DNA of 64,000 nucleotides from Bacteroidota bacterium (GTDB lineage Bacteria; Bacteroidota; Bacteroidia; UKL13-3): contig CANGVA010000014.1 in the NCBI GenBank assembly GCA_947457395.1, positions 1-64,000 of the forward strand. Reading direction: 5' to 3'. A model generated the notes under the pieces. That model did not search any database. It worked only from the letters and a program-made list of their open reading frames with translations, and was not told where the DNA came from. Every line of letters starts with the position of its first letter. The stretch's first letter is position 1. Position numbers and translations under genes: made by a program. This document shows, one piece after another, positions 41,998-51,964 of this stretch.

Positions 41998-43650
41998 ATG
42001 TTAAGTAAACTTTACATCAGAAATTATGCCATCATAAAGGAAGTTGACATCCTATTTGATGCGAAATTAAATATCATCACCGGTGAAACAGGTGCAGGTA
42101 AATCCATACTAATGGGAGCACTAGGATTAATACTTGGAGAGCGTGCCGAAACAAAAGTGTTGATGAAAGAGGACGAGAAATGTGTGGTAGAAGGCAGCTT
42201 TCAGATTGCATCCTATCGTTTGCATGATTTTTTTAGTAAAGAAGGACTGGATTACGATGAAACCTGCATTATCCGCAGAGAAATTACCACCGCAGGAAAA
42301 TCGCGTGCGTTTATTAATGATACGCCCGTTTCACTGCAGCAGTTAAAAGAATTGGGCTCTCAGCTGGTAGATATTGTTTCGCAACACCAGACACTGGAAT
42401 TGAATGAAGCATCTTTTCAGCTGAATCTTGTTGATGCTGTTGCCGAAACAGAAAAAGAATTACTGGCCTACAAAAACAGTTACAAAGTTTATAAACAAAC
42501 CGAAAAATTATTAATTGAGCTACAAGAGAAAGAATCCAAAGCAAGGCAAGACGAAGATTATTTTCGTTTTATGCTAAAAGAATTATCGGAAGCCAACATA
42601 CGTGCAGATGAACAAGAATTACTAGAGAGGGAAATAGATAGCCTGAGCCATGCGGAAACCATACAGCAGGCAGCCGGCAATGCTTTTCATGCCATGGATG
42701 GCAGAGAGGGTAATTTGCTGGATGAACTCAGAAATTTAAAAGGCATTCTTGCACAGGGTGCAAAGTTTGATGAAGGATTAAGAGAACTCATCAACCGATT
42801 GGACACCCTGATGATAGAATTGAAAGATATTGCAGCCGAAGCTGCTCGTATTGCCGGTGCTACACATGCCAATCCAACAGCACTGGCCGAAGCAGAAATC
42901 CGACTGCAGTTACTTATAAACTTGCAAAAGAAACACAGGGCCGCTTCCAACGCAGACTTGCTAGCGCTAAGCGCAAAGCTCCAATCAGAGATTGATGCAT
43001 TGGGTAGCCTGGAAAAACAAATTACAGAAGCAAGCCAAACATTGGAAAAACTGCATGCAACACTTTCACAACAGGCACAGGTACTGAGCAGCAAAAGAAC
43101 AAAAAGTATTCCTGCCATTGAGAAGCAAATACATGAGTTGCTTAAACAGGTGCAAATGCCGGATGCACGCATAAAAATAGATCACCGTATGCTTGAAAAC
43201 TTTGGTATTGATGGAACCGATGATATTTCATTCCTTTTTGCCGCTAACAAAGGTGGTAAGATGCAAAACCTTAGCAAGGTTGCCTCCGGTGGAGAACTCA
43301 GTCGCTTAATGCTTTGCATTAAATCACTCATTAGTGATAAGGTAGCCCTGCCAACTATTGTGTTTGATGAGATAGATACAGGAATAAGCGGAGAAGCTGC
43401 ACTCAAAGTTTCTCAGGTAATGAAAACACATGCGGGCAGGCATCAGGTGCTTGCCATTACTCATTTGCCGCAAATAGCAGGCAAAGCAGATGCCCATTTT
43501 TATGTGTATAAATCGAGCGACAAAACAAGTACAAGCACCTTTATTAGAAAACTCAACGCAAATGAACGTGTTGAAGAAATTGCTCGAATGCTGCATGGAG
43601 AAAACCCATCGGAAAAAGTGATCGAGGCCGCTAAGGAGTTAATTGGCTAA
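41998..43650 (+). CDS. recN: DNA repair protein RecN
   Basis: A 550-residue SMC-like ATPase acting in double-strand break repair. Walker A is GETGAGKSILMGAL, the signature is ASGGELSRLMLC, and Walker B is TIVFDEIDTGISG. A long coiled coil lies between. Length and motifs are normal. The convergent parC gene ends 60 bp downstream. Confidence 0.97.
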   Translation: MLSKLYIRNYAIIKEVDILFDAKLNIITGETGAGKSILMGALGLILGERAETKVLMKEDEKCVVEGSFQIASYRLHDFFSKEGLDYDETCIIRREITTAGKSRAFINDTPVSLQQLKELGSQLVDIVSQHQTLELNEASFQLNLVDAVAETEKELLAYKNSYKVYKQTEKLLIELQEKESKARQDEDYFRFMLKELSEANIRADEQELLEREIDSLSHAETIQQAAGNAFHAMDGREGNLLDELRNLKGILAQGAKFDEGLRELINRLDTLMIELKDIAAEAARIAGATHANPTALAEAEIRLQLLINLQKKHRAASNADLLALSAKLQSEIDALGSLEKQITEASQTLEKLHATLSQQAQVLSSKRTKSIPAIEKQIHELLKQVQMPDARIKIDHRMLENFGIDGTDDISFLFAANKGGKMQNLSKVASGGELSRLMLCIKSLISDKVALPTIVFDEIDTGISGEAALKVSQVMKTHAGRHQVLAITHLPQIAGKADAHFYVYKSSDKTSTSTFIRKLNANERVEEIARMLHGENPSEKVIEAAKELIG

Positions 43651-43709
43651 TCCTTGAAAATTGCCAAGATCCCATTTTTAAACGCACTTTTGCGAAATAT
43701 AAAAATCAA

Positions 43710-46430
43710 TTAAAACAGTTTAGGCTGTTCTGCATCAGGCTTACCCTTGCCACCCGGCTTTTTAGATTTTAACGACTTTACAGATTTTTCTTCCGGCTCA
43801 TCCGCAAGCAAGCGTTTCACGCGCTCCTCCTCTTCTCTGAGCATATCTTCGTTTACCAGCAACATTTGCTGATTGTCCTGCAAGTCATTTTTAACTGCTT
43901 CTTCTATTTCGGTTTCGGGGTCAGGTGGCAGCAGCACCACACTTACAAAATCTTTTTCCGCAAATTTATTTCCAATTGCCTTCCACCCCTTTACTTCAAT
44001 AAAATCTGCAAGGTTAATCGTATCTTCCGTATTGGCCTTTTTGCTGCCGCCTTTTCTTTCCAACACCACCACAGGTGTTTGTTGGTCGGTTGCCATTACT
44101 ACACGGTTTTTATCACCTTCAGGAATACATAAAAATTTCTTGTTTTGGGTGAGCGTTTCAATAAAGAAACGTTTAATCATGTAAGCTTTTTCCTTATCAT
44201 GATAGTAAATTAATGAAACCGGACGCTTGGCCCTGAATTTACCAATATGCAGCAACTGACTTACTTCATAATGATTACTTAGGTCAAAATTGGTGAGTTC
44301 ATAATTACCATCCTTATATAATACAAGAATCTGATCATGCGTATCGAACTCCCCCAGGTAGCGGCCACGTTCATCAACATTTAAGCGACCAATTACCTCA
44401 TCATACCAAATTTTACGGCCACCTAAGGTTGATGCACCTTTATGTTTCAGTTTAATTGATTTGATGAGATACTTACTTACAATATTCCCCAACACCTGCC
44501 TGCCTTTGATTGCCAACTCGGCAAAATCAAAATCAAAAACCAGTTTACGTGCATGCGACATCGGGCTTAGTGTTATCTCCACGATTTCAGCCTCACTGTT
44601 AGGATTGGCAGTAAAATACAAAACCTTGCTGCCGGCACTTCCCGTGGTTAAATCATATTCCTTATCGCGGGTAATACCCATCACTGCAAAACGCTTGGCA
44701 TAACTGGTTTTAGTTTTGCCATCAATATATATCATGTTATAAATTCTGCGCTCATCATTTTTCCTGAACACATCTACATGTATGATATCTTTACCTGCAA
44801 AAAGCTTATCAGCTACTTTGCTCACCTGCATTTTACCGTCTTTTCTGAAAACGATGATATCATCAATATCAGAACAGTCACAAATGTATTCATCATTTTT
44901 CATGGCGTTGCCGGTGCCAACAAAACCTTCCGATCTGTTTACATACAACTTCTTATTGGCTATGGCTACCTGGTTTGCCTGTATGGTATCAAATATCTTT
45001 ATCTCGGTTTTGCGCTCACGACCTTTGCCATATTTCTTAAGTAAGTTCTCGTAATACTTTACCTGATAGGTTTTAAGATTATCCAAATCGGCCTGCACTT
45101 GTTTGAGCTCTTCTTCAATTCTGCGCATCAACTCATCTGCTTTGAAGGAATCGTACTTGGAAATACGTTTAATCTTAATCTCGGTTAGTTTCAGTATATC
45201 ATCTTCTGTAATTTCACGCCTGAAAAGTTTCTTAAACTTATTCATTCCTTTAAAGATGGTATCAATAACAGCCTCAAACGTTTCACATTCCTCAATATCG
45301 CGATAAATTCGCTTCTCAATAAATATCTTCTCCAGTGATGAGAAATGCCATTGTTCTTCCAGTTCTCCCTTTCTTATTTCCAATTCACGCTTCAACAGCT
45401 CTCTGGTATAATCCACGGAAAGACGCAGCAATTCATTTACATCGGTAAAAACGGGTTTATCGTTTACAATTACACAGGCATTGGGTGATATGCTGATTTC
45501 GCAATCGGTAAAAGCATACAAGGCATCTATGGTAATATCGGGTGAAACACCAGGTGCCAGTTGAATTTCTATTTCAACATCCTTGGCTGTATTATCAATT
45601 ACCTTTTTAATTTTAATTTTTCCATTATCATTGGCTTTGATAATGGAATCAATTAATGATGTTGTAGTGGTGCCAAAAGGTATATCTCGGATGATGAGTG
45701 TTTTTTTATCTAGCTCTTCTATTTTAGCCCGAACACGCACCTTGGCGCCTTTAGCACCTTTGTTGTAGTTGGTAACATCTGCCATGCCACCGGTAGCAAA
45801 ATCAGGATATATCTCAAAACTTTTTCCTTTGGTGCAATCTATAGCTGCTTTTAAAATTTCACAAAAGTTGTGAGGCAATATTTTTGTTGCCAAACCCACA
45901 GCAATACCTTCTACGCCTTGTGCAACCAATAGCGGAAATTTCATTGGCAATGTAACAGGTTCTTTTTTTCGTCCATCATAGGAAGCCTGCCAGTCTGTGG
46001 TTTGACCGTTAAAAGCAACTTCAAGTGCAAATTTAGATAAGCGGGCTTCTATGTAACGAGGAGCTGCAGCTGCATCTCCTGTGCGCACATCGCCCCAGTT
46101 TCCCTGCGTTTCTATGAGTAAATCCTTTTGCCCCAATCCAACCATAGCATCACCAATGGCAGCATCGCCATGCGGGTGATACTGCATGGTTTGCCCGATG
46201 ATATTGGCTGCTTTATTAAAACGGCCATCATCCATTTCTTTCATAGCATGCAAAATCCTGCGCTGCACGGGTTTTAATCCATCAGAAACTGCAGGTACCG
46301 CACGTTCTAATATTACGTATGAGGCATAATCTAAAAACCAGTTTTCATATAAGCCGGTAACCGGTATCACATTATGTAATCCATGATTTTCCTGTGATCC
46401 TTTGCTAAGTTGCTCGTCTTTCGTATCCAT
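43710..46430 (-). CDS. parC: DNA topoisomerase IV subunit A
   Basis: A 906-residue subunit that cuts and rejoins DNA. The catalytic Tyr126 lies in AAPRYIEARL; the preceding HPHGDAAIGD segment is the quinolone-region helix. The C-terminal beta-pinwheel lacks a clear GyrA box, so topoisomerase IV is favoured over gyrase. The end is a basic tail rich in Lys. It lies 39 bp after parE on the same strand, and both subunits are probably made from one mRNA. Confidence 0.92.
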   Translation of the reverse strand: MDTKDEQLSKGSQENHGLHNVIPVTGLYENWFLDYASYVILERAVPAVSDGLKPVQRRILHAMKEMDDGRFNKAANIIGQTMQYHPHGDAAIGDAMVGLGQKDLLIETQGNWGDVRTGDAAAAPRYIEARLSKFALEVAFNGQTTDWQASYDGRKKEPVTLPMKFPLLVAQGVEGIAVGLATKILPHNFCEILKAAIDCTKGKSFEIYPDFATGGMADVTNYNKGAKGAKVRVRAKIEELDKKTLIIRDIPFGTTTTSLIDSIIKANDNGKIKIKKVIDNTAKDVEIEIQLAPGVSPDITIDALYAFTDCEISISPNACVIVNDKPVFTDVNELLRLSVDYTRELLKRELEIRKGELEEQWHFSSLEKIFIEKRIYRDIEECETFEAVIDTIFKGMNKFKKLFRREITEDDILKLTEIKIKRISKYDSFKADELMRRIEEELKQVQADLDNLKTYQVKYYENLLKKYGKGRERKTEIKIFDTIQANQVAIANKKLYVNRSEGFVGTGNAMKNDEYICDCSDIDDIIVFRKDGKMQVSKVADKLFAGKDIIHVDVFRKNDERRIYNMIYIDGKTKTSYAKRFAVMGITRDKEYDLTTGSAGSKVLYFTANPNSEAEIVEITLSPMSHARKLVFDFDFAELAIKGRQVLGNIVSKYLIKSIKLKHKGASTLGGRKIWYDEVIGRLNVDERGRYLGEFDTHDQILVLYKDGNYELTNFDLSNHYEVSQLLHIGKFRAKRPVSLIYYHDKEKAYMIKRFFIETLTQNKKFLCIPEGDKNRVVMATDQQTPVVVLERKGGSKKANTEDTINLADFIEVKGWKAIGNKFAEKDFVSVVLLPPDPETEIEEAVKNDLQDNQQMLLVNEDMLREEEERVKRLLADEPEEKSVKSLKSKKPGGKGKPDAEQPKLF

Positions 46431-46469
46431 TTGTTTGCTTTCTTCTATCGTTTATTCCGTTTCCTGTTG

Positions 46470-48338
46470 TTATACTTCAGCTTCCACTTCTTTCTCTACC
46501 AAATCTTTTTCAATACGCAGGTTTTCAATAATAAAGTTTTGCCTGTCAATGGTATTTTTACCCATAAAATACTCCAGCAATTTCGGGATGGGTGTTTCTT
46601 GAGATAAAATAACCGGTTGTAATTTAATATCCTCGCCAATAAATAATCCAAACTCCTCAGGAGAAATCTCTCCTAACCCTTTAAATCGGGTAATTTCCGG
46701 CCGGCTACCTAATTTTTGTATCGCTCTTTGTTTTTCCTCTTCACTGTAACAGTAAATGGTTTGTTGTTTGTTTCGCACCCTGAAAAGTGGTGTTTCCAGA
46801 ATATAAAGATGTCCGTTCTTAACCAAGTCAGGAAAAAACTGCATAAAGAATGTGAGCATGAGTAAACGAATATGCATACCATCCACATCGGCATCTGTAG
46901 CAATCACAATACGGTTGTAGCGCAAGCCTTCCAATCCTTCTTCAATATTTAGTGCGTGCTGCAGCAAGTTAAATTCTTCATTTTCATAAACTACTTTTTT
47001 GGTAAGTCCATAGCAATTCAAGGGCTTACCACGCAAACTAAATACAGCTTGTGTTTCCACATCGCGGCTTTTGGTAATAGAGCCACTAGCTGAATCGCCT
47101 TCGGTTATAAACAAGGTTGAATCATGTCGCTTTTCGCTTTTTTCTTCATCGTAATGAAAACGGCAATCGCGTAACTTTTTGTTATGTAAAGAAGCCTTCT
47201 TGGCTCTTTCATTGGCTAGCTTTTTAATTCCGGCCATTTCTTTACGCTCACGTTCACTCTGATTAATTCGTTTAAGGAGCGCCTCTGCAGTTTGCGGGTG
47301 CTTATGCAAATAATCATCAAGGGCTTTCTTCAGAAAATCCATCACATGTTGCTTCACCGATGGCCCATCTGGTGCCATATTAATGGAGCCCAGTTTGGTT
47401 TTTGTTTGCGACTCAAAAACTGGTTCTTGCACCCGCACACTCACAGCTGCAATGATGGAAGCGCGCATATCGGCCAGATCAAATTCCTTTTTATAAAAAT
47501 CGCGGAGCGTGCGAGCGTATGCATCTCTAAAGGCTAATAAATGGGTTCCGCCCTGCGTGGTATGCTGTCCGTTTACAAATGAATAATACTCTTCGCCATA
47601 TTGGTTTTCATGTGTAATAGCTACTTCAATATCATCACCTTTGAGGTGAATAATCGGATATCTGATTTCCTCTTCGTTGGTTTTGCGTTTAAGCAAATCC
47701 AGCAATCCATCTTTTGAGTAAAATTTTTTGTCGTTGTAGTGAATAACCAAACCAGAATTGAGGTAAGCGTAGTTCCACAACATATTTTCTATAAACTCAG
47801 GAATAAAATGGTAGTGCTTAAAAATAGTATCATCCGGAGTAAATACAACCAAGGTGCCATCTGGCTCAAGGGTTTGCTGTTGCTTATATTCTTTTACAAT
47901 TTCACCTTTGGTAAACTCTGCAGCAACTGTTTTGCCGTCACGGTATGATTGTACCTTGAAGTAGGTAGCCAAGGCGTTTACTGCCTTTGTACCCACCCCA
48001 TTCAATCCAACTGATTTCTGAAAAGCTTTGGAATCATACTTACCACCTGTGTTTATTTTGCTCACCACATCAACCACCTTGCCCAATGGTATACCGCGTC
48101 CGTAATCCCTTACACTTACCTTATCATCAGTAATTTTAATATCAATAGTTTTACCAAAGCCCATCACATGCTCATCAATACAATTATCCAGTACCTCTTT
48201 AAGCAATACATAAATTCCGTCATCCGGTGCTGATCCGTCACCCAACTTACCAATATACATTCCCGGACGAAGACGGATATGTTCCTTCCAGTCTAATGAG
48301 CGAATACTGCTCTCGTCATAAATCACTTCTTTTGCCAT
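46470..48338 (-). CDS. parE: DNA topoisomerase IV subunit B
   Basis: A 622-residue ATPase subunit. The GHKL site is seen in [18 protein letters not shown] and [13 protein letters not shown]; the TOPRIM metal site in TEGDSASGS and DADVDGMHI. Its length fits ParE/GyrB lacking the GyrB insertion. Followed directly by parC. Confidence 0.93.
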   Translation of the reverse strand: MAKEVIYDESSIRSLDWKEHIRLRPGMYIGKLGDGSAPDDGIYVLLKEVLDNCIDEHVMGFGKTIDIKITDDKVSVRDYGRGIPLGKVVDVVSKINTGGKYDSKAFQKSVGLNGVGTKAVNALATYFKVQSYRDGKTVAAEFTKGEIVKEYKQQQTLEPDGTLVVFTPDDTIFKHYHFIPEFIENMLWNYAYLNSGLVIHYNDKKFYSKDGLLDLLKRKTNEEEIRYPIIHLKGDDIEVAITHENQYGEEYYSFVNGQHTTQGGTHLLAFRDAYARTLRDFYKKEFDLADMRASIIAAVSVRVQEPVFESQTKTKLGSINMAPDGPSVKQHVMDFLKKALDDYLHKHPQTAEALLKRINQSERERKEMAGIKKLANERAKKASLHNKKLRDCRFHYDEEKSEKRHDSTLFITEGDSASGSITKSRDVETQAVFSLRGKPLNCYGLTKKVVYENEEFNLLQHALNIEEGLEGLRYNRIVIATDADVDGMHIRLLMLTFFMQFFPDLVKNGHLYILETPLFRVRNKQQTIYCYSEEEKQRAIQKLGSRPEITRFKGLGEISPEEFGLFIGEDIKLQPVILSQETPIPKLLEYFMGKNTIDRQNFIIENLRIEKDLVEKEVEAEV

Positions 48339-48695
48339 ATACTTTCTTTTACGCTAAAGCCTGTGCGGCCATTTTCAAACAAGCCTGCAAATTAGGGTAC
48401 AGGTCCAATTCATAATCCACAGAATACAAGTAAATATGTGGATATTCCAGATGACTGGAAACAAGCCTGATACTATTCAAACATGCTGCCTAACATGTTT
48501 AAAAAGAGCCAAAGGGTGCATTGTTCAAATTATGCAAGTTAATGAGGTTTTAAGGTTTGCACTACCTGCAGGTGCATGAAGGTAAACCAAGGAGTAAAGC
48601 CACAAAGGTAATAATTGGGTTTCATATGCCATTTACAAGGGATATTTCCTTTAAACCACAGCTAAATTAGGCAGTTTAGTTGTATACTTGCCATT
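48339..48695. other. Divergent intergenic region between parE and lpxK
   Basis: No gene is credible. An inverted repeat AAACATG / CATGTTT (48479-48500, 8-nt spacer) could be an operator or a weak hairpin. The promoters of the two divergent genes should lie here, but I found no strong TAnnTTTG motif on either strand. Confidence 0.5.
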
Positions 48696-49769
48696 ATGTT
48701 TTTGCTGCGCATACTTCTGCTGCCCTTTACCCTCCTTTATGGCCTTGGTATTTTCATCAGAAACCTGCTTTACAAAACAGGTGTATATACGCGCATGGAT
48801 TTTGACTTTCCCATTGTTTGTGTTGGAAATTTATCGGCCGGTGGTACCGGAAAAACACCACATATTGAATGGCTGCTTGCCAATCTTTCGGCAACAATTA
48901 AGCCTGCGGTTCTCAGCAGGGGCTATTTGAGAAAAAGCAGCGGGTATGTATTGGCTAGCGCCCAATCAACTGCCGCGGATATTGGAGATGAACCACTGCA
49001 GATAAAGCATAAATTTCCCAACATACCTGTTGCCGTTTGCGAAAACAGGGTACTGGGCGTGCCTCATTTGCTGGCAGATGCGCCCGATACGCAATTGATT
49101 TTGATGGATGATGGTTTCCAGCACCTTGCCATCAAAGCAGGTTTTAATCTGGTACTTACCCCTGCGGCTGCTCCGTTTTATAACGATTGGCTTTTGCCAT
49201 CGGGCAGGTTACGTGAGTTCAGAAGCGGCTACAAACGGGCACAAGCTATTGTGGTTACACGCTGCCAAACCGGTATGAGTAAACAAGCGCAGCAAGAAAT
49301 ACGAAACAAGATAGCGCCACAACCCGGCCAGCAAGTATATTTTACAGGCATACGTTATGGCCAAACACTGCTTCCTGTTTTTGAATCGCAGCCATTGCAA
49401 ACCCTTGCGCTCAAAGACTGCAGCATACTGGCATTTGCCGGTATAGCCAACCCTGATTCATTTAAGGGGTTTATAGAAAACAACAGCGGCAGCCTTCAGT
49501 TTATTCGTTTTAGCGATCATCATGCTTTTACCGATAAAGAACTAACCGATTTGGCCGAGCGTTTTGTTTTGATGCAAGGCAATCAAAAAATTATAATTAC
49601 CACAGAAAAGGATGCAAAAAGGCTGCAATCACATCCAAATAAAAAGGTACTGCAACACTTACCGGTATATTATGTGCCTATTGAAATCTATTTTTTGAAT
49701 AATGATGGTGAGCAACTCATTCAATCCATTTTAAATTATGTTACTGCAACACATACAGGAAGCCATTGA
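48696..49769 (+). CDS. lpxK: Tetraacyldisaccharide 4'-kinase
   Basis: A 357-residue inner-membrane-associated kinase that phosphorylates the lipid A precursor at the 4' position. The N-terminal membrane helix (LRILLLPFTLLYGLGIF) is followed by the Walker A GGTGKTPHIEWL and the Asp-rich LILMDDGFQH. The stop lies 32 bp inside the next gene. Confidence 0.96.
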   Translation: MFLLRILLLPFTLLYGLGIFIRNLLYKTGVYTRMDFDFPIVCVGNLSAGGTGKTPHIEWLLANLSATIKPAVLSRGYLRKSSGYVLASAQSTAADIGDEPLQIKHKFPNIPVAVCENRVLGVPHLLADAPDTQLILMDDGFQHLAIKAGFNLVLTPAAAPFYNDWLLPSGRLREFRSGYKRAQAIVVTRCQTGMSKQAQQEIRNKIAPQPGQQVYFTGIRYGQTLLPVFESQPLQTLALKDCSILAFAGIANPDSFKGFIENNSGSLQFIRFSDHHAFTDKELTDLAERFVLMQGNQKIIITTEKDAKRLQSHPNKKVLQHLPVYYVPIEIYFLNNDGEQLIQSILNYVTATHTGSH

Positions 49770-50550
49770 CTTTATACGCAGCCAAACTGCCACCAAACCT
49801 GAATATGGAATCATACTGGGAACGGGACTGGGGGCGCTGGTAGACGATATTGAAATTGAAACCGTTATTTCATACCGTGATATACCTCACTTTCCTGTTT
49901 CAACCGTTGAAAGCCACGCTGGTAAATTAATTTTTGGAACCCTAAGCGGCAAGCAAGTTGTTTGCATGCAAGGTCGCTTTCATTTTTATGAAGGCTACAC
50001 ATTACAGCAAGTTACATTTCCGGTAAGGGTTATGAAATTTCTGGGCATACAAACACTCATTATTTCCAATGCGTCCGGTGGACTTAATCCGGCATACAAG
50101 GTTTCTGATCTCATGATTTTAAATGACCATATTAACCTCCTGCCTGATCATCCGTTGCGGGGTAAGAATGAAGACAGCCTGGGACCACGTTTCCCTGAAA
50201 TGAGTGAACCCTATGCTAAGGTCTTGATTGAAAAAGCAAAAGCCATTGCCATAGCAAACGATATAATTGTGCACGAAGGTGTGTATGCCTCCATACAAGG
50301 ACCTACGCTTGAAACGCGTGCCGAATACCGCTACCTCAGAACCATTGGTGCCGATGCCGTTGGTATGAGTTCGGTTCCGGAAAATATTGTGGCACGGCAT
50401 ATGAATATTCCGGTGTTTGCCATATCAGTAATTACTGATATGGGATTGCCGGATATACCTGAAAAAACAACACTGGAAGATGTCATTCGCGCTGCAAACA
50501 AAGCAGAGCCTAATCTATCTTTGCTCATCAGAGAACTTATCAAATCATGA
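49738..50550 (+). CDS. Purine nucleoside phosphorylase
   Basis: A 270-residue trimeric-type phosphorylase that cleaves purine nucleosides with phosphate. Motifs: GIILGTGLG phosphate site, the HAGKLIFG segment, TLIISNASGGLN and GPTLETRAEYRYL, then the purine-site Glu and the late Asn/Asp region ISVITDMGLPDIP. The start at 49738 overlaps lpxK by 32 bp but matches family N-termini (MLxxIQEAIDFI). It overlaps the following gene by 4 bp. Confidence 0.95.
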   Translation: MLLQHIQEAIDFIRSQTATKPEYGIILGTGLGALVDDIEIETVISYRDIPHFPVSTVESHAGKLIFGTLSGKQVVCMQGRFHFYEGYTLQQVTFPVRVMKFLGIQTLIISNASGGLNPAYKVSDLMILNDHINLLPDHPLRGKNEDSLGPRFPEMSEPYAKVLIEKAKAIAIANDIIVHEGVYASIQGPTLETRAEYRYLRTIGADAVGMSSVPENIVARHMNIPVFAISVITDMGLPDIPEKTTLEDVIRAANKAEPNLSLLIRELIKS

Positions 50551-51959
50551 AAAAAACAATTTACCTAATCCTCTGTATCGCTATCAGCGCAATAGCTTCG
50601 CAGGCACAGCAAGCCAAAAATATGAAAGTGCTGAGCAAATGGAATAACCCCAATTTACAAAAAGTAGATGGTGACCAAATATGGAACGACTGCACAGGCT
50701 GGAAGGATACTGTAAAAAACAAAGAATACTTTATTGCAGGAAGCACAGACAGTATTTATGTATTTGATGTAACCAACCCTAATAACATGATTTTTTGTGA
50801 TGTGAAACCATGTAGGGCTAAGTTTGCCATTAACCGTGATTATGAAACTTACTCACATTATTTATATACCGTAAGCGACCGTACATCCGGAACTGGAGCC
50901 TTGCAAATTTTTGATTTACAGTATTTGCCCGACTCCATGGTTGAGGTATTTAATAACGATACATTCGGATCATCCACACATACAATTTTCATTGAAGCAG
51001 CAAGCAAAAGGTTATATATGTGCACCAATATTCTGAAACCGGCAGGAATATCGGCTATGGATATTCTATCGCTTCAAAATCCTGAGAAACCAACCTTTCT
51101 TGGCCGGCTTAACCCACCGCAGGGAAGTTTTATAAAGGTACATGAGATGTATGCGCGGCATGATACGGTTTATCTTTCTGGCGAAAATGCCGGCTTGTAT
51201 ATTTATGACTATCGCAATCCAACCAATCCGGTGCTCATCAGTTCCATTACTCCACCCTACCCGCAGGCTGGTTACAACCACAGCGCATGGATTGACAGCA
51301 CTGGCAAGTGGCTTATATTTACAGATGAAAACCAAGGATTGGGAATTAAGTTGTATGACATTTCCGATATCAGAAACCCTTCATTCAAAACCGTGTGGAA
51401 TTCAAATACAGGGGCTTTGCCACACAATGCCTACTGGAAAGGCGGTTATGTTTATGTTTCAAGTTATGAAGATGGGGTTTATATCTATGATTTAAGAAAT
51501 CCGGAAAAATATCAGTTCCCGGGTGTTCCACCTGTAGTTGCCTTTTATGATACGTATCCTAAAAATGCACCGGGCACCTATTTTGGCTTTCATGGTTGCT
51601 GGGGCGTTTGGCCTTTCCTCCCCTCAGGAAATATTTTAGCAAGCGACATCAGCGAAGGTCTTTTTGTGTTAAATACATTGTATCCGTTATCTGCAAACGA
51701 AGAAGCACAAACAATCGGGGCAAAAATTTTTCCTAACCCTGTTACCAATCAATTAAACATTAATCTCCAAAACAGGATATCAGGAATCCTGCAGGTAAAC
51801 ATCATCAACATGCAGGGAAAACGAGTTGCAGAAAAAAACTTTTATTTGCAAGGCGATGAGTCATACTTGGATTTAAACACCGAAGCATTACCCAAAGGAA
51901 TATATATGGTAGAGTTAAGCCATAGCCACACATTTGAAACATTGAAACTGATAAAATAA
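50547..51959 (+). CDS. LVIVD-repeat secreted protein with T9SS sorting domain
   Basis: A 470-residue protein with a signal peptide ending ASQAQ. LVIVD-type propeller repeats are visible (SIYVFDVTNPNNMIF, GLYIYDYRNPTNPVLI, GIKLYDISDIRNPSF, GVYIYDLRNPEKY). The C-terminal about 80 residues are a T9SS sorting domain starting IFPNPVTNQL. Export and surface location are inferred; the ligand is unknown. It begins in the stop of the phosphorylase gene. Confidence 0.85.
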   Translation: MKKTIYLILCIAISAIASQAQQAKNMKVLSKWNNPNLQKVDGDQIWNDCTGWKDTVKNKEYFIAGSTDSIYVFDVTNPNNMIFCDVKPCRAKFAINRDYETYSHYLYTVSDRTSGTGALQIFDLQYLPDSMVEVFNNDTFGSSTHTIFIEAASKRLYMCTNILKPAGISAMDILSLQNPEKPTFLGRLNPPQGSFIKVHEMYARHDTVYLSGENAGLYIYDYRNPTNPVLISSITPPYPQAGYNHSAWIDSTGKWLIFTDENQGLGIKLYDISDIRNPSFKTVWNSNTGALPHNAYWKGGYVYVSSYEDGVYIYDLRNPEKYQFPGVPPVVAFYDTYPKNAPGTYFGFHGCWGVWPFLPSGNILASDISEGLFVLNTLYPLSANEEAQTIGAKIFPNPVTNQLNINLQNRISGILQVNIINMQGKRVAEKNFYLQGDESYLDLNTEALPKGIYMVELSHSHTFETLKLIK

Positions 51960-51964
51960 ATATA

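Noticed and set aside
42687-43172. A 161-residue Ser/Cys-rich frame antisense to recN
   Set aside because: It arises from the coiled-coil codons of recN; no signal, motif or start context.
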